64,000 nucleotides of DNA from Stropharia rugosoannulata (taxonomy: Eukaryota; Basidiomycota; Agaricomycetes; Agaricales; Strophariaceae), in contig JANCIK010000006.1 of the NCBI GenBank assembly GCA_028532985.1, positions 2,418,001 through 2,482,000 on the forward strand, written 5' to 3'. Shown piece after piece: positions 36,105 to 47,133 of the stretch (positions are counted from its first letter, which is position 1; the number at the start of each line of letters is the position of its first letter). A model generated the notes under the pieces. It ran no database searches. It was not told the origin of the DNA and worked only from the letters and a program-made list of their open reading frames with translations. The translations under genes and the position numbers were made by a program.

Positions 36105-36720
36105 GAGGTTAGGGTTGCTGTGGGTGGTATGATCACCGCCTAAAACGGACATATGTTTACCGTATTTGGATGATGGCGGGCTGGTAGAGGTCTCGCGCGG
36201 ACGCGGAAAAACAAACAAAGACAATTCTACGAGGACTATATAAACCCTTTACCCCCCGATTTTGTCTATCAGCCTTCCTTGCTCTTCTTCCTCACATCAC
36301 TTCTTCCTCTTGCCTACGAACAGAAGAAGACCAGTCTTAGTCCTGGCGGTCATCATTCAATGGTACGCCTTATATGTACCCCGCCTAAGCACACCGTTGA
36401 ATTCCTGAGTAGATACAACCTCGTCTATGGCCATTGTCTTCGAGGGCACCATATTACGACCCCGTCAATGCCTTCATCGAACCACGCCGGCTTGTAACAT
36501 CATCGGGTCCCTTGTCTTCTCCTGACCCCGTCCAAGGGGCTCATCAAGCAACGCCAGCCTCTAATGCCACAGCCCTGGTCCCCTCATCATCCCCCTTTCT
36601 TTTATTTCCTACTAGTAAAAGTCTCGCGTCCACACTTAGGGATGTTATCATCATACAATGGTATGTGTTATCCATATCCCGCCTAAGCATACTCTAACAT
36701 TCTTAAGTAGGTACAACCGC
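36105..36720 (+). mobile_element. LTR-like element fragment (plus orientation)
   Basis: The first 144 bases (36105-36248) match, in inverted orientation, 52614-52758. Shared landmarks in order are AGGTTAGGGTT, CTGTGGGT, GTATGAT, CGCCTAAA, a GGAAAAACAAACAAAGACAA block and TATATAA followed by CCC. A TATATAAA at 36237-36244 followed by a pyrimidine-rich leader is typical of an LTR promoter. Downstream lies a duplicated intron/exon unit (see the repeat at 36348-36718). No reverse transcriptase or gag coding remains. A solo LTR or a non-autonomous element is most likely; target-site duplications were not identified. Confidence 0.5.
36348..36718 (+). repeat. direct repeat of a 73-bp intron/exon-boundary unit
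   Basis: Copy A (36348-36420) and copy B (36646-36718) are 298 bp apart. Both read CATCAT-CAATGGTA, then CCCGCCTAAGCA, then a TAG acceptor followed by a TACAACC block. Each copy looks like an exon end, a short intron (donor GTACGC or GTATGT, branch-like CTAAC or CTAAG) and the next exon start. Confidence 0.7.
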
Positions 36721-38513
36721 GCATACGACCTCTATCCTCGAGCACATTCCCGCCATATACTACTACGCCCGTTGGCCTCGATTTGTAGCAAACCTATCTA
36801 CTGACAGACATCCCGCCTGAGCAGCCGAGGACCACCCTCGTACGGGTCCTTCAGCATGCTTCACAATCAGTCAACGCAGAACCATGCTCTAATGTAGACC
36901 GTGCCTGTGGTGATACGAAGGTGCAGTGGATTGACCCTCACATTGTGCCTGGTTATCTGCCCTTCAATGAGTGCCACTCCTAAGCGTATGCCGCAACCTC
37001 CTCGAGAGATTGGAACGAGGCAGCGTGGTATTCCGGGGGTTGGGGGATGGCCTCGTAAGGACATCTTTCAGTCACTGGCTACCCGGGGGTGAGTGCATAC
37101 TTTGGGTTCGCTGCCGCGATGGGACTTGTCGGGCGAGAGGCGTCTGCAGCAGGGTATGTAACTCTCCACTCGGTCCCGCCCTTGCTTATTTGGTTTGTAG
37201 TTGCTTATAATCGCTGGGTGAACCACTACACGTAGCAAAAACCTTATTTTCCTTCATTTTAACTGTACTAACCTTACACACAGCTCCTCATGTCAGAGCC
37301 TTTGTCTTTTTCTGAAGCGTCATATTTGTTTAATGGTTGACATCTGTCTGCTGTGCGGCCACTTGGGAGTCTTTACAATGTTCATTCATTATATTTGACC
37401 GGATGTGACTCAAAAAGTAATTCACTACATTCAACCAAGTTTTCGCATCGCATTCATTGATGTTTTTATAGCGTCTTTGACTTCATATTCAAGATTGGCC
37501 ACACACATTCTCTGGTGCGTCAACTAATAAATGACATTAACTTGTTATCTGATTGGTGGTGCTAGGTCTTTTCTGCTCTTTCTTTCTTTCTTTCTTTTTC
37601 CTGTCCCTTTCTCGTAATCTTACAATAAAACAAAAATCACTTGAAACATGGAACAAATATATACGTACTCTGGCTTCATTCTTCCTCTCATTTTCTTTGA
37701 AAACTGAAAGACATGTCAACTTGTAAAAAAAAAAACAGCATCCGTGAATCCATACTTTGGACAATTTCTGAGCAAATAAAGGATGGTTTATTTTGACGTG
37801 ACTTTCCTCCGCGTTTTTTGGCGACATGGGGCAAAAAGCACAATTTTCAAGTGTTTTGAGAATCTGACCAGAGTCTATCATGCATCTTTGCCAACACCCT
37901 CTGTAACTCACAGCGAGGACATGATATTTGTAGCGGTTAACACAATGACGGCCTGATGCATCTCCCTGCAAATAGTATCGTTACCAGAAACAAGAAATAG
38001 ATGATCTACAAGACAAGATTGGCGAAAGTATAAAGAAAGACTATGCTACATCAGGCACCAGAAATACAAAGCAAAATAACACAACAGGCTACATGTACAT
38101 AATGTATATGTGGTGCATATGACTCTCGAGCACACGGAAGAAAAAAATGACGAAAAATCTACAAAATGTTCCAGGTAGTAGATCTATAGATCAACGAGGA
38201 GAAGGGACTAGATGGTAGAGCAATAAAAATAGGATATACGGAATCCGGGGATAGGCTTGACAAAACAATGAAAATAGAAAGCAATCAATGCGATATCATG
38301 CAAGTCGTAGCGTCACGTTAAGATGTGATATACTAGCGTGTTGTCAAATGGCGAACGAGGTATGGGGAAGACCTGCTATCGTGGCCTGTCGGGATGGTTG
38401 GGCGTGGTAGCTGGCCGAACAGCGGACCTAAATATTTCAAGAGTTATGACCAGCAGGTAGGATTGGAGACATAAAAAAGAAGCAGAATCCAACGATGTGA
38501 TATAACCTGACAG
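36721..38513. other. non-coding region with simple repeats
   Basis: There are about 1.8 kb without a supported gene. A run of CTTT units lies at about 37579-37600. The part nearest 38500 is AT-rich and should include the 3' end of the Smr gene. Confidence 0.4.
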
Positions 38514-40685
38514 TCATTTCTGCCGCTGACGCACAGTGAGACCGGCTTCCCAAGAGCTAACAATCCACCCATCCTCAACCAGCGCCTTTTTAATAGCGGG
38601 TTTCAGAACTCCGATTTGGTTGACAGAATGTGCACCCCGCCCAGTGATGATTTTCATAGGTTTGGCTAGCACCAGAACAGCCATGCCATAGCACAAGAGT
38701 CGGAAAAGCCAGCACACAGCCCAGCCGACAGAAAGAAGCAGGCACAGTATGGTTCAAAGAGGGAGAACGTGAAATAGGACAGCACTGAGCGAACGTGACT
38801 GTAGACGGGAGCATTGAGCCTACCTTGGGAAATAGACGAGCGTTCGTCGTTCAATATCTCCTTCACAATGGTAACCGCCTCCGCCACCGTGGTTCCATGA
38901 AGATCAATAGTATCGCTATTCCCCGAGGTCACCCTACATTTTATGAGCGACAAGGCATATCCGCTATGGCGTCTGGCATACCTCTTAGCGTGCACCATGG
39001 CCCGTGCAGCATTCAGGCCCTCCTGCCGCGCCACCTCCTGCAGCTCCCGCGCCTGTAAATTTACTGAGCCTCCGCGACTCCACCACAAAAAAAAAAAAGT
39101 ATGACATACTCGCTCAGCAAAGTAAAACGCCACCTCCCCGCCGCGCGTCTTTGCATTTCCCTTCTGCCACATCCTCGTCGCCTCTCTCAACGCCTCGTTC
39201 CTCTTCCGCATCGTCTCGCTCATCCGGCGCTGGAACTCGGTTGCCTCCGTTCCCACGCTCGCGGTCTTCGCGCCTCGCGCCCCGTTGGCACGCGCGGTGC
39301 GCATCCCGTTGACGTCCCGCACGTATGCTGGGATATGCGCAGAGAGCGGATGCGGGCCGCGCGGCGCAATATTCTTCTGTGGCACGGCCTGCCATTGGTG
39401 CGGGCTCGGTTTGTTCTTTGTTGTCCCTGGCGCCGGGGACGGTTTGGCCCTGACACGCAGGGGTGGAGGGGGAATGTCCGGCGGGCCGCTAAGCGGGCGA
39501 CTCTTTGTTTTCGTTGCATCTGATTTCCACGCGGGCGCGGGCGTAGGTGGTTGGTGGTACATCCCGAGCTCGGCGTTCGAGTCGAGCTCGCGCAGGAGGT
39601 CGATAAGTTGCAGTGCCTCATCGCCCGCACCGCGCGTTACTGCGACGGCGAGTTCGACGTCGGCGGCTATGCGTGAGCGGTGGAGGTCGTCGCTGACTTC
39701 ATATTGCGGCATGACGAGATCGAGGAGGTTGAACGTCACCGTGGTGTGATCACCCGTGTCGTAGTCGGAGTCTTGGCACAGGGACATAAGTGCGGAGCGC
39801 AGCGCCTCGTACGAGGTGGTGTACTTGGGTGAATGGAAAAACGACTGGAAGACGGAGGGCGGGTGCGGGGGAAGCAGACTGGCGACGTGCTCCGATAAAG
39901 ACGAGATTTGTGTCCACGGATCAGCAACAAGTGAGCGTTCACTTTCGAATGCATTTTTCTTCCCTTGCTTGGGCTGAACTTGCTGTTGACGTTGTCGCAC
40001 GTCGGCCAAAAGAATTTTCTTTGGTCGGGGAGGGGGTTTGCGTTTCGCAACATCGGCAGATTGCTTCTTTGCCGAAACCGTCTCCCAGTCATTGTCCACA
40101 AACGTCATGCTGGAGCGGCCGTCCTCATCGTCGAGTCCATGCATACCCCGTTCTTCCATCTCGCGGATAGACTCTTCTGTGAGAATTCCCGCGATGATGT
40201 CCCACATGTCGGTGCCATCTTGCTCTGCATCCTGCAGAGCCTTGTTCAGTCGTGCGGAGGGTATCTCTGGCAGAGCGGCCTGCAAAAATCCGAGAGGCGA
40301 ACTGAACGGGTGCGTCGAGGACGTCGATGAGGAAGAGCTGCCTCCGTTACAGTCGTATGTGTTTTCAGGGGTCGTCCAGCTTGAGATCGTCTCATCGGGC
40401 TGAGACGTGAGCTGCACATCTGATAGTTCAGACAACTGCGACTCCTCCGCCTGGAGAGAAAGGGCGCCAAGCGTCGCGCGCAGATCGTCAATCTGGTCCT
40501 GCGAGGGGGTAATCTCATTGCCTGCTGCGTCTGCTTCGATTTCGGCGAGAAGGGCGGCGATGAGCGAGGAGTCTATTGTTGGGCAGTATTCCCTCTTTAT
40601 GATAAATCAGACGATAACTCGCGAAAAACAACTACTGAGGCACCTGGAGGGAGTCGAAGAGACCCTGTCTTGCTTGCAGATTCAT
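38514..40685 (-). CDS. DUF1771 and Smr domain protein
   Basis: Five exons (40685-40644, 40594-39110, 39052-38982, 38933-38824, 38665-38514) join in frame to 619 residues. The N-terminal half has acidic and Ser-rich parts, with FLQAALPEIPSARLNKALQD resembling a CUE/ubiquitin-binding-like helix set. A DUF1771 helix follows (RRMSETMRKRNEALREATRM to ARELQEVARQEGLNAARAM). The C-terminal Smr domain has the IDLHGTTVAEA and KIITGRGAHS motifs of this nuclease-like fold. Relatives (human N4BP2, plant and fungal Smr proteins, yeast Cue2) are endonucleases acting in no-go mRNA decay or DNA repair. Here DLHGT replaces the classical DLHG and GRGAHS is the common GxGxHS type, so nuclease activity is plausible. 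Confidence 0.88.
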
Positions 40686-40965
40686 TATGGATAGGAACAG
40701 AGAAGAGGGTTCTTTCAAAGCGACATGAGTGAAATGAATAAAGCTGTGTAAGCTTGTGTAAGTTATTGTCAAGTTCATGTCATTTGGAATCTGAATGCAC
40801 TCAATGATTAACATCATGTGACTCGGAAAGCGGGCCGAGACAGGGTCGCACGGTCAGAGGCGGTTGGCGTTGGGTTGGCGGCGTAGCCGCGTGGTCAAGA
40901 CAACTCTCATAAGCACCATCATATTTCGCTTCAGGACAAGGATTTTGTTATAAACCGTCGCCAAA
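40686..40965. promoter_or_regulatory. divergent promoter of Smr and DUF2015 genes
   Basis: Both start codons lie at the edges of this 280-bp segment. It contains a G-rich block around 40855-40885 with GGTTGGCG repeated. No TATA box is obvious. Confidence 0.4.
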
Positions 40966-41510
40966 ATGCTGTTCTATATCTCCCTGGTGGCTTTCCTGTC
41001 TCTGCTGGTCATGTGTAAGTGTTCACCCTCAAGTCAAGCATCATGGACTAACGCCTTTCTAGTGACATATCGCTACCGGTCGTTCGTGGGTCCTCACCTC
41101 CCCGAGCGGATCCGGGCTTTCTTCCCCCGTCTTCAGAACTACACCCCTCTTTCTACCTTCTCCCAGCAAGCTGGGGTTGGCATGACGTCTTCCAACTTCG
41201 ATATCGAAGCCAACATCCGTGACGGTGATTCCCGCACAGGCTTGGATGAAGCAGGCACCCAGGAGGTACTCGAGATCATGAGGCGAGAGCGCATCAAGTA
41301 CGTGCACTACGCATATACATACAAAGCTTTCTTCGTATTAAACACATATCTCTGTAGCTTTGACCAAGCAAGATTAGTCAGGCATAATCGCATCCTAGCT
41401 CGTAACGGTATTGATCCTTCAGGTAAGTCGTCAGGACCAAGCGCACACAACCTCTAATCGATATATCTACAGGCATGCCTTTGGATTCGAAAGCTGTTAC
41501 TCGTCTGTGA
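40966..41510 (+). CDS. DUF2015 small secretory-pathway protein
   Basis: Four exons (40966-41014, 41063-41297, 41358-41422, 41473-41510) give 128 residues. The first 17 residues MLFYISLVAFLSLLVML form a signal anchor. The body has YRSFVGPHLPERIRAFF, then MRRERINFDQARLVRHN and ARNGIDPSGMPLDSKAVTRL. This is the pattern of DUF2015, a fungal family of small proteins of unknown function. Length and end position (a few residues after the GIDPSG motif) match the family. ER or membrane location is inferred from the N-terminal segment. Confidence 0.82.
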
Positions 41511-41571
41511 TTGTATCTTATGTCTCCTCGGCTATTGTTCTGGTTCTTGCTTTTGCTTCCGCCTCAGCTGT

Positions 41572-41626
41572 CATAGAGCAGTCTGCCCCTCACGGACAAT
41601 TTCTTTGCCAAAGAGACTGCTCTATG
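41572..41626. repeat. perfect 13-bp inverted repeat in the DUF2015 3' region
   Basis: CATAGAGCAGTCT at 41572-41584 is exactly complementary to AGACTGCTCTATG at 41614-41626, with 29 bases between. It begins 62 bp after the DUF2015 stop, so it could form a hairpin in the 3' untranslated RNA. Confidence 0.85.
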
Positions 41627-41875
41627 TACTTGCCTCTTCTATCTCGTTGACAGCCTGGATCTCGTCTCGATTCCACATTCCTTACTACTCTGTATTATCT
41701 GCATGCCTCAAGGTCTCCTGGAACACGTCCTTTTAGTTGGGTGTACTTTTATCTTTCAATATTCTACTTCATATATGGATGTCTTTGCCTGGTTTTTCTA
41801 CTAAACGTGCGTTTATTACAAGGTGCGAAGCGATGCTACCGTATAGTGTACACGTAATTGGTGAGTTCCAGCGCC

Positions 41876-42719
41876 TCAATGGATCCACTTGACTCGTGAA
41901 ATAGTGTCGTAAAATGCCTCGCCTTGAATTTGGGCTATGGTCAGTTCACGCTGAGAAGGCATTCTCGACCCGTCCGACGCCGTTAATGTTCCAGCTCCCC
42001 ACGGCGATCCTATCAACCATTAACGATTTCTCCTAATTTTGAACAGACACTGTCTCACCTCCGTGTACCTCTTCCATCGAAATGTTTTTCGCTAGGCCCG
42101 TGGCGTAGCCAAAAGGCACAAAGACAATTCCATGGTGGACCAAAGTCGACATGAACGTGAGCGGAGTCATCTCCTGCCCACCGCCTACAGCCGAGGTCGA
42201 CACGAAGACGCCCGCATATTTGCCAGACAGTGCTCCGTGAGCCCAGAGCTGGCCAGTGGCGTCCCAGAATGTCTGACGTTTCACCGCCGGGTCAGCCGGA
42301 TCCCTCATACGGTGAATAATTGTAAACACTCGCCTTCATCTGAGCAGGCATGTTCCCGTACCGGGTGGGTATGCCGAACAGGAATGCGTCGTACTTCTTC
42401 AGCGTGTCCGGGACAGCCGTTGGGAAGTCTGGCTTTAGTGGTGCATGCATCTTGCCTAGAATTTCCGACGTTAGGGTTTCTGGCACCCTGCAAAAGTTGA
42501 TTAATGGACTGTGTTCGATAGATGAACTATGCACAAACTTACTGATAGATATCGGCAGTTCCGCCCTTCGCGAGGATGCCGGCCTTCTCAGCCTCTGCCA
42601 CTGCAAGATCGACATGTGCATCATCAGCCTGTGCTATTCGTCCTCAAAGGCCATTTCTCACTTTTGGCGATGTGTCCATACATGGAATAAATGATGATGG
42701 CAACACGCGGGGACGCCAT
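41876..42719 (-). CDS. NAD(P)H-quinone oxidoreductase, WrbA/AA6 type, copy A
   Basis: The family reduces benzoquinones by two electrons with FMN and NAD(P)H. In wood-decay fungi it is placed in CAZy class AA6 and protects against quinones or feeds Fenton chemistry. Read on the minus strand from ATG 42719, exon 1 gives [15 protein letters not shown], the flavodoxin-type phosphate loop. The next exon begins [20 protein letters not shown]. Later come [49 protein letters not shown] and [18 protein letters not shown], ending at TGA 41876-41878. Five exons keep frame. The enzyme is cytosolic by the lack of a signal. Copy B lies 350 bp upstream in the same orientation. Confidence 0.93.
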
Positions 42720-43066
42720 GTCTTGTTGTTGATGCAACATGTAAAGGTAGACGGAGAGGGGGTGCAGGGGATGAGACAGTGCAAGAAATTTGAGGTCACC
42801 TCAAGCAAACCGAATGCCTAAGACAAGATTCCATTCAGTCCACCAGGGCTAAACATTATCTGGTTCAGTCTTAGTTGTAACACGATCGACGCTTGCTAAC
42901 CACGTTCCGGATTTGTCTTCTTGTTTTCCATACAGGGTTCAAACAATGCTCACCTTCCACGCGCTAGCCCGATTTATATGCTTTTTATATTACATTGTGC
43001 ACTGCTTTCTATATCTACACCTTCGTCTACGGGTATCACAATACATCCTCTAATGCTGGCGTCTAC
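42720..43066. promoter_or_regulatory. promoter region of quinone reductase copy A
   Basis: These 347 bp separate the end of copy B from the start of copy A. A TATATAAA-like word on the minus strand lies near 42970, rather far from the start codon. Confidence 0.35.
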
Positions 43067-43903
43067 TCAGAATTTGACCTTGGCCAGAGTCTCGTAGAAA
43101 GCGCCGCCCTGGATTCCGGCAACCTCGAGCTCGAGCGCCGAGGGCTGGCGGGAGCCGTCAGAAGACGCGATGGTTCCAGCGCCCCAGGGAGATCCTATAG
43201 TCACCGTGAGCGTCAGTGCGTGCCTATGAAAATCTAGGAAGGCGAGAACGACGTACCTCCATGGACCTCGGTCAGGTTGGTGAGCTGGCCAAAGGCATGC
43301 GCGTATCCGAGTGGGACATAGTTGATGCCGTGGTGAGCGAGGGTGGAAATCGTGTTAAGAGCGGTGACCTCCTGGCCTCCACCGAGTCCGGCCGTCGAGA
43401 CAAAGATGCCGGCGTACTTGCCCGCGAGGGCGCCCTTAGCCCATAGTTGGCCCGTCGCGTCCCAGAAGGCCTATGCAAACAACAGTGAGCTCGGAGTAGT
43501 TTTTTCTTGTACCGGTCGTGCGTACCTTGAACTGGGCAGGCATGCTGCCGAAACGGGTGGGGATTCCCAGCAGGAAGCCGTCGTATTCAGTCAAAGTGGT
43601 GGGGGTGGCAATGGGGTAGTCGGGTTTGGCAGGGGCGTGCATGAGCTTGAGGATGTCCTCCGAGAGGGTCTCGGGGACTCTGCACACTTTTTAGGAATCG
43701 ATACTACAGAATCGGATCCGTGGCACTCACTGGTAGATGGTAGCCTTTCCGCCCTTTGCCTCAATTCCGGCCTTAGCAGCTTCAGCGACTAGAATTTCAA
43801 TTAGCACCAAGATCATGACGCATAAAATGGTCTGCGACGCACGCTTCGTGATGTGGCCGTACATCGAATACATGACGATGGCGATTCTGGGAGAGGCAGA
43901 CAT
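43067..43903 (-). CDS. NAD(P)H-quinone oxidoreductase, WrbA/AA6 type, copy B
   Basis: Five exons (43903-43843, 43788-43731, 43679-43526, 43470-43257, 43194-43067) add up to 615 bases, 204 residues, the usual WrbA length. Motifs parallel copy [76 protein letters not shown] and [18 protein letters not shown]. Intron positions match copy A where I could compare them. Exon sequence is more GC-rich than in copy A. A TATA box (minus-strand TATAAAG, 43978-43984) lies about 75 bp before the start codon, so copy B may be the more inducible one. This is inference. Confidence 0.94.
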
Positions 43904-43977
43904 GACGGCGGTGTATATGGATTGGGAGAGAAGAGTAGTAGAAGTTCGTGGTGGGGCAGGATCAGATTAGATAGGCT

Positions 43978-43984
43978 CTTTATA
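43978..43984 (-). promoter_or_regulatory. TATA box of quinone reductase copy B
   Basis: The minus strand reads TATAAAG about 75 bp upstream of ATG 43903. Confidence 0.45.
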
Positions 43985-44911
43985 CTGGAGCCCATATACT
44001 GGCCCCGCAGTCATTATGCCTATCATGCTTATCCGCAATTGCTCATGGCGCTGACATTTGCAGCATTTTTACTCAGCATGTGTCAAGGCCCGCGTCAAAG
44101 CAATCAAATCGTGCCATCGGAGCCCAGCAAAAAGAAAGCCGTTCTCCACGAACAGCACGAGCAACGGCGACAACAGGGGGTGCGGCGTGAGGATTCATGA
44201 GAAGTATCGCCTCGAAAAGGAAGGCGCTGGATGGCGGCAATAAAAATTCCAAGAGATTGCAAACAAATTGGCAAGATTGGCAAATTTGATCCACGTCAGC
44301 ATCAGGGGTTATTGCAGCGCGATGACGAGTGGATAACCAAGTGCACTGGAAAGGATAAGCACAGAAGAGCGAAAAAGGCCACTTTGGACGTCTTTGACAG
44401 ACTTCAGAGGACGGCGTTGATCATGGTGACACGGCCAGTTGTTGACAGCTATGGACACCGTGCCGGCGCCAAATGACATTCAACTTGGCATGCTGATACC
44501 AAACTGGGATTTTGACCCGATCGACAAGGGATATGTCCAGGTAGCCAAGAACCGCAAAGAATGTTCTCGTCGGTTCTCACTCCTGTGAATCGTTGCTATT
44601 CTTGTTCTTGTGAAGAGTTAAGCTTGAAGCTTGACGCAAATCGGTGCTTTTCTACGCGATTGTACAAAATGCAGCCAGTGCAAGTAAAAACGGAAAAGAT
44701 ACAACCAAGATATAACAACTACGTATTCACATGGCATCCACTATTGAAAAAGAGCTTATGCGGATGTATTTGTTGTACATTGGGTAGTCCTAACACATTG
44801 CCTCGGAAATATTCACAAAGAGAAATCTAAAGAGGGACATGTAAATGAGTGACATGACGGGCATAACAAATAATTGCTTATTCCATAGTCCAAAGAATTA
44901 TTCACGTCCAG
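43985..44911. other. intergenic region, no gene seen
   Basis: There is about 0.93 kb between quinone reductase copy B (5' side) and the 3' end of the 7-TM-like gene. Open stretches at 44058-44243 and 44231-44476 lack splice context and family resemblance. Confidence 0.4.
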
Positions 44912-46056
44912 TCAAGCAGACTCTGTAGTCGACTGATTACTGGCAAATTGCAGGGGCTCTAAAGCTATGGCTGTGGACTGCGGAGTTGCCGTGACTGTAG
45001 CCGCTTTGCCTTCAGACACACGGTATATAATAAGCAAGGGAGATATCACCTAAGAGGATGGTAAGTGAGAGTAGGCATATATATATTATCTTAGCATCTT
45101 TGATTAAAAATCTTACACATATATGAGGCATCAACTGCAGAGGTATCTGTACCGCGTCTGCGTTGTTGGGGTTGCCAATGGCTGCGATAATGCAGACTAT
45201 CCCCACAACCACGATTAGGGCTGAAGATTCCGTCCACATAGCCATTAAAAGAGAATAAGGACAGTGGGCTTCGTCCCCTTCTTCAGACGCCTTCCGTAGG
45301 TACACTTGATACCGGATGAGACGGAAAATAGTAAGAAACAGTATAATCAAGTTGATGGCAGTCGTAAACGCAATGAGAATGATTGAAGACATGAATCCAA
45401 GAACGGGAGTGAGAACCAAAATTCCGACGACTGTAACATTTAATTTCAGCTTTAGAAAATAAACGAAAGAAATAACACTAGAGGTTTTACCTAATGCCTT
45501 GACCGCCAGAAATACCACTGTGGAATACACCGCTATTCGGGTGAACCGCGAAACGCCTCTATACAGTACGACACATCTCCAGAGCTAGATGCGGCTTGTG
45601 TCAATATAGATAGCACTCGAAATAGTGCATAGAGCAGAAATAGACGCCCGTGACACAAACCATGAATCCATCGGCACCCCATACAGCCAGCGGGAGACTC
45701 GCAGGTGAACCGCTTTTCAAGACAAAAAAGGGGAAGCCGCGAAAAGTGAAGCTGATCAGGGATAGTATACTCTCTACCTCAGAGAATATGCTAATTGAGA
45801 CCATGATCGCGACGTAGGCGACGAGGGACCGGAAGTTGCATCTCGCGTCCTGGTGTCGCTTATTTCTTAGCAGAGAGAGTATACAGGCCACCCCCATGAT
45901 GCACGAGCCAGTGAATGCCATAGAGGATAGGATGGCCCCAATCATCCGCATCTCTAGTACCCGACTAGATCCAGGTATGAGGTGCTGGTTTGTTTTCTCC
46001 AAATCGACCAGCGGGTCAACCAGCATGGTGAATGGATGGGGAGGGGGTCGTAGCAT
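44912..46056 (-). CDS. seven-TM-like Agaricomycete membrane protein
   Basis: Four exons (46056-45661, 45584-45491, 45430-45117, 45049-44912) join to 313 residues. A second in-frame ATG at 46026 would give 303. About seven hydrophobic helices are visible: AILSSMAFTGSCIMGVACIL, VAYVAIMVSISIFSEVESIL, LPLAVWGADGFMLWRCVVLY, AVYSTVVFLAVKAL, the long GILVLTPVLGFMSSIILIAF region, LIVVVGIVCIIAAI and the last before SPLLIIYRV. The WGADGFMLWRCVVLYRG block is shared by a large Agaricomycete family of unknown function. The short Ser/Thr-rich C-terminus probably faces the cytosol. Receptor or transporter roles are both possible. Confidence 0.8.
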
Positions 46057-47133
46057 GCGTTCACATAGTCCGTTGCTGCTTTTTGTGTGTTGACCAGAAA
46101 CAGATCAAACCACAGGGCAATGAATTGATCATCACTAGACTTCCTCCACAAACCAGTGGAAACCCTGAGAACTTCAGCACCTTTTGGACTAGTACAATAC
46201 TGTCCGGATGTACTCGAAGCAGCATTTGATACAATGATGCAGCACATGGTTTAAGTTTTCACCTGTGTAAAAGCCTGCTTGAAGGTTTGCCCTCGTTATT
46301 CCTCGACAATGGTCTGTCAAAGATGATATACACTTACAGAAAAGTGTGCCTGTGGGAATGTCCAAAGACTTTTCAATATTCAGCTAGTGTCAGAGTCTTT
46401 TACCTTGTTAAACAATGTTTCCAATGAATTCCGTTAGGGAGTCGTCGGTGATATGCGTCTGAAAAGCTCGCTTCCGGGAGTTGAGGGCGGTCTTACTCGG
46501 CACGGCTCCCTCAGCGGTAGCCACGATTGTAATTGAGCACCTAGTCAACGCGATTTATCATCCAATCGGGTGAGTATGATTTGGCCAATACGTGGCCCAA
46601 GAATTCGGATGACGAGGGATGAAAGCAGGCGACAGCAGTAACGCAAGACACCATCAAGAAACCGTCAATGAACTGAGAAAATCATCGCACAGCCAGTTTC
46701 TGATCACTCTACGATGTGTTTCCTAGGAGAGAGCGTGATCCTGGCTTCAAATTCTGTAAGCCAATCTGCAGACGTCGAGCTATGGGGATAATGGGCCTTT
46801 CAGGATAATGAACCCAGTGTTTGCTGTTGCCAACTTTTGTCAATCAAGTCAGAGCCCGGCAATCGTGAGTCCTTGCTGTGTCGTGTATAATATGCACATG
46901 GCGAGCAAAGGCGAGCGTGGCATCCACGCTAGCTGGGCATGGCACTGGTGGGTCTGATATCTGAGGATGTGGCTTGTGGCCAACTTGCTGAACGGACGAA
47001 TTGATGACGACGGTGCATATAAATAGAGCGTGAGAACTTCAATCAAAAATTTGACCGTGCTGCAGCGTCGTCGCGGCGGCGCATATACTCACTCTCGAGT
47101 CCCCTCCGGTCGTCTCAAAATAATTTCCTTTGA
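46057..47133. other. divergent 1.08 kb promoter region
   Basis: This is the space between the 7-TM-like gene (-) and the NAT10 gene (+). A TATAAATA box at 47018-47025 lies about 110 bp before the NAT10 start. No other gene is supported. Confidence 0.4.
47018..47025 (+). promoter_or_regulatory. TATA-like box of the NAT10-type gene
   Basis: TATAAATA lies 109 to 116 bp upstream of ATG 47134. The assignment is positional. Confidence 0.35.

Noticed and set aside
37537..37971. Minus-strand open stretch of 144 codons
   Set aside because: It includes the simple CTTT run read as Lys/Glu/Arg-rich text and has no splice context or family likeness.
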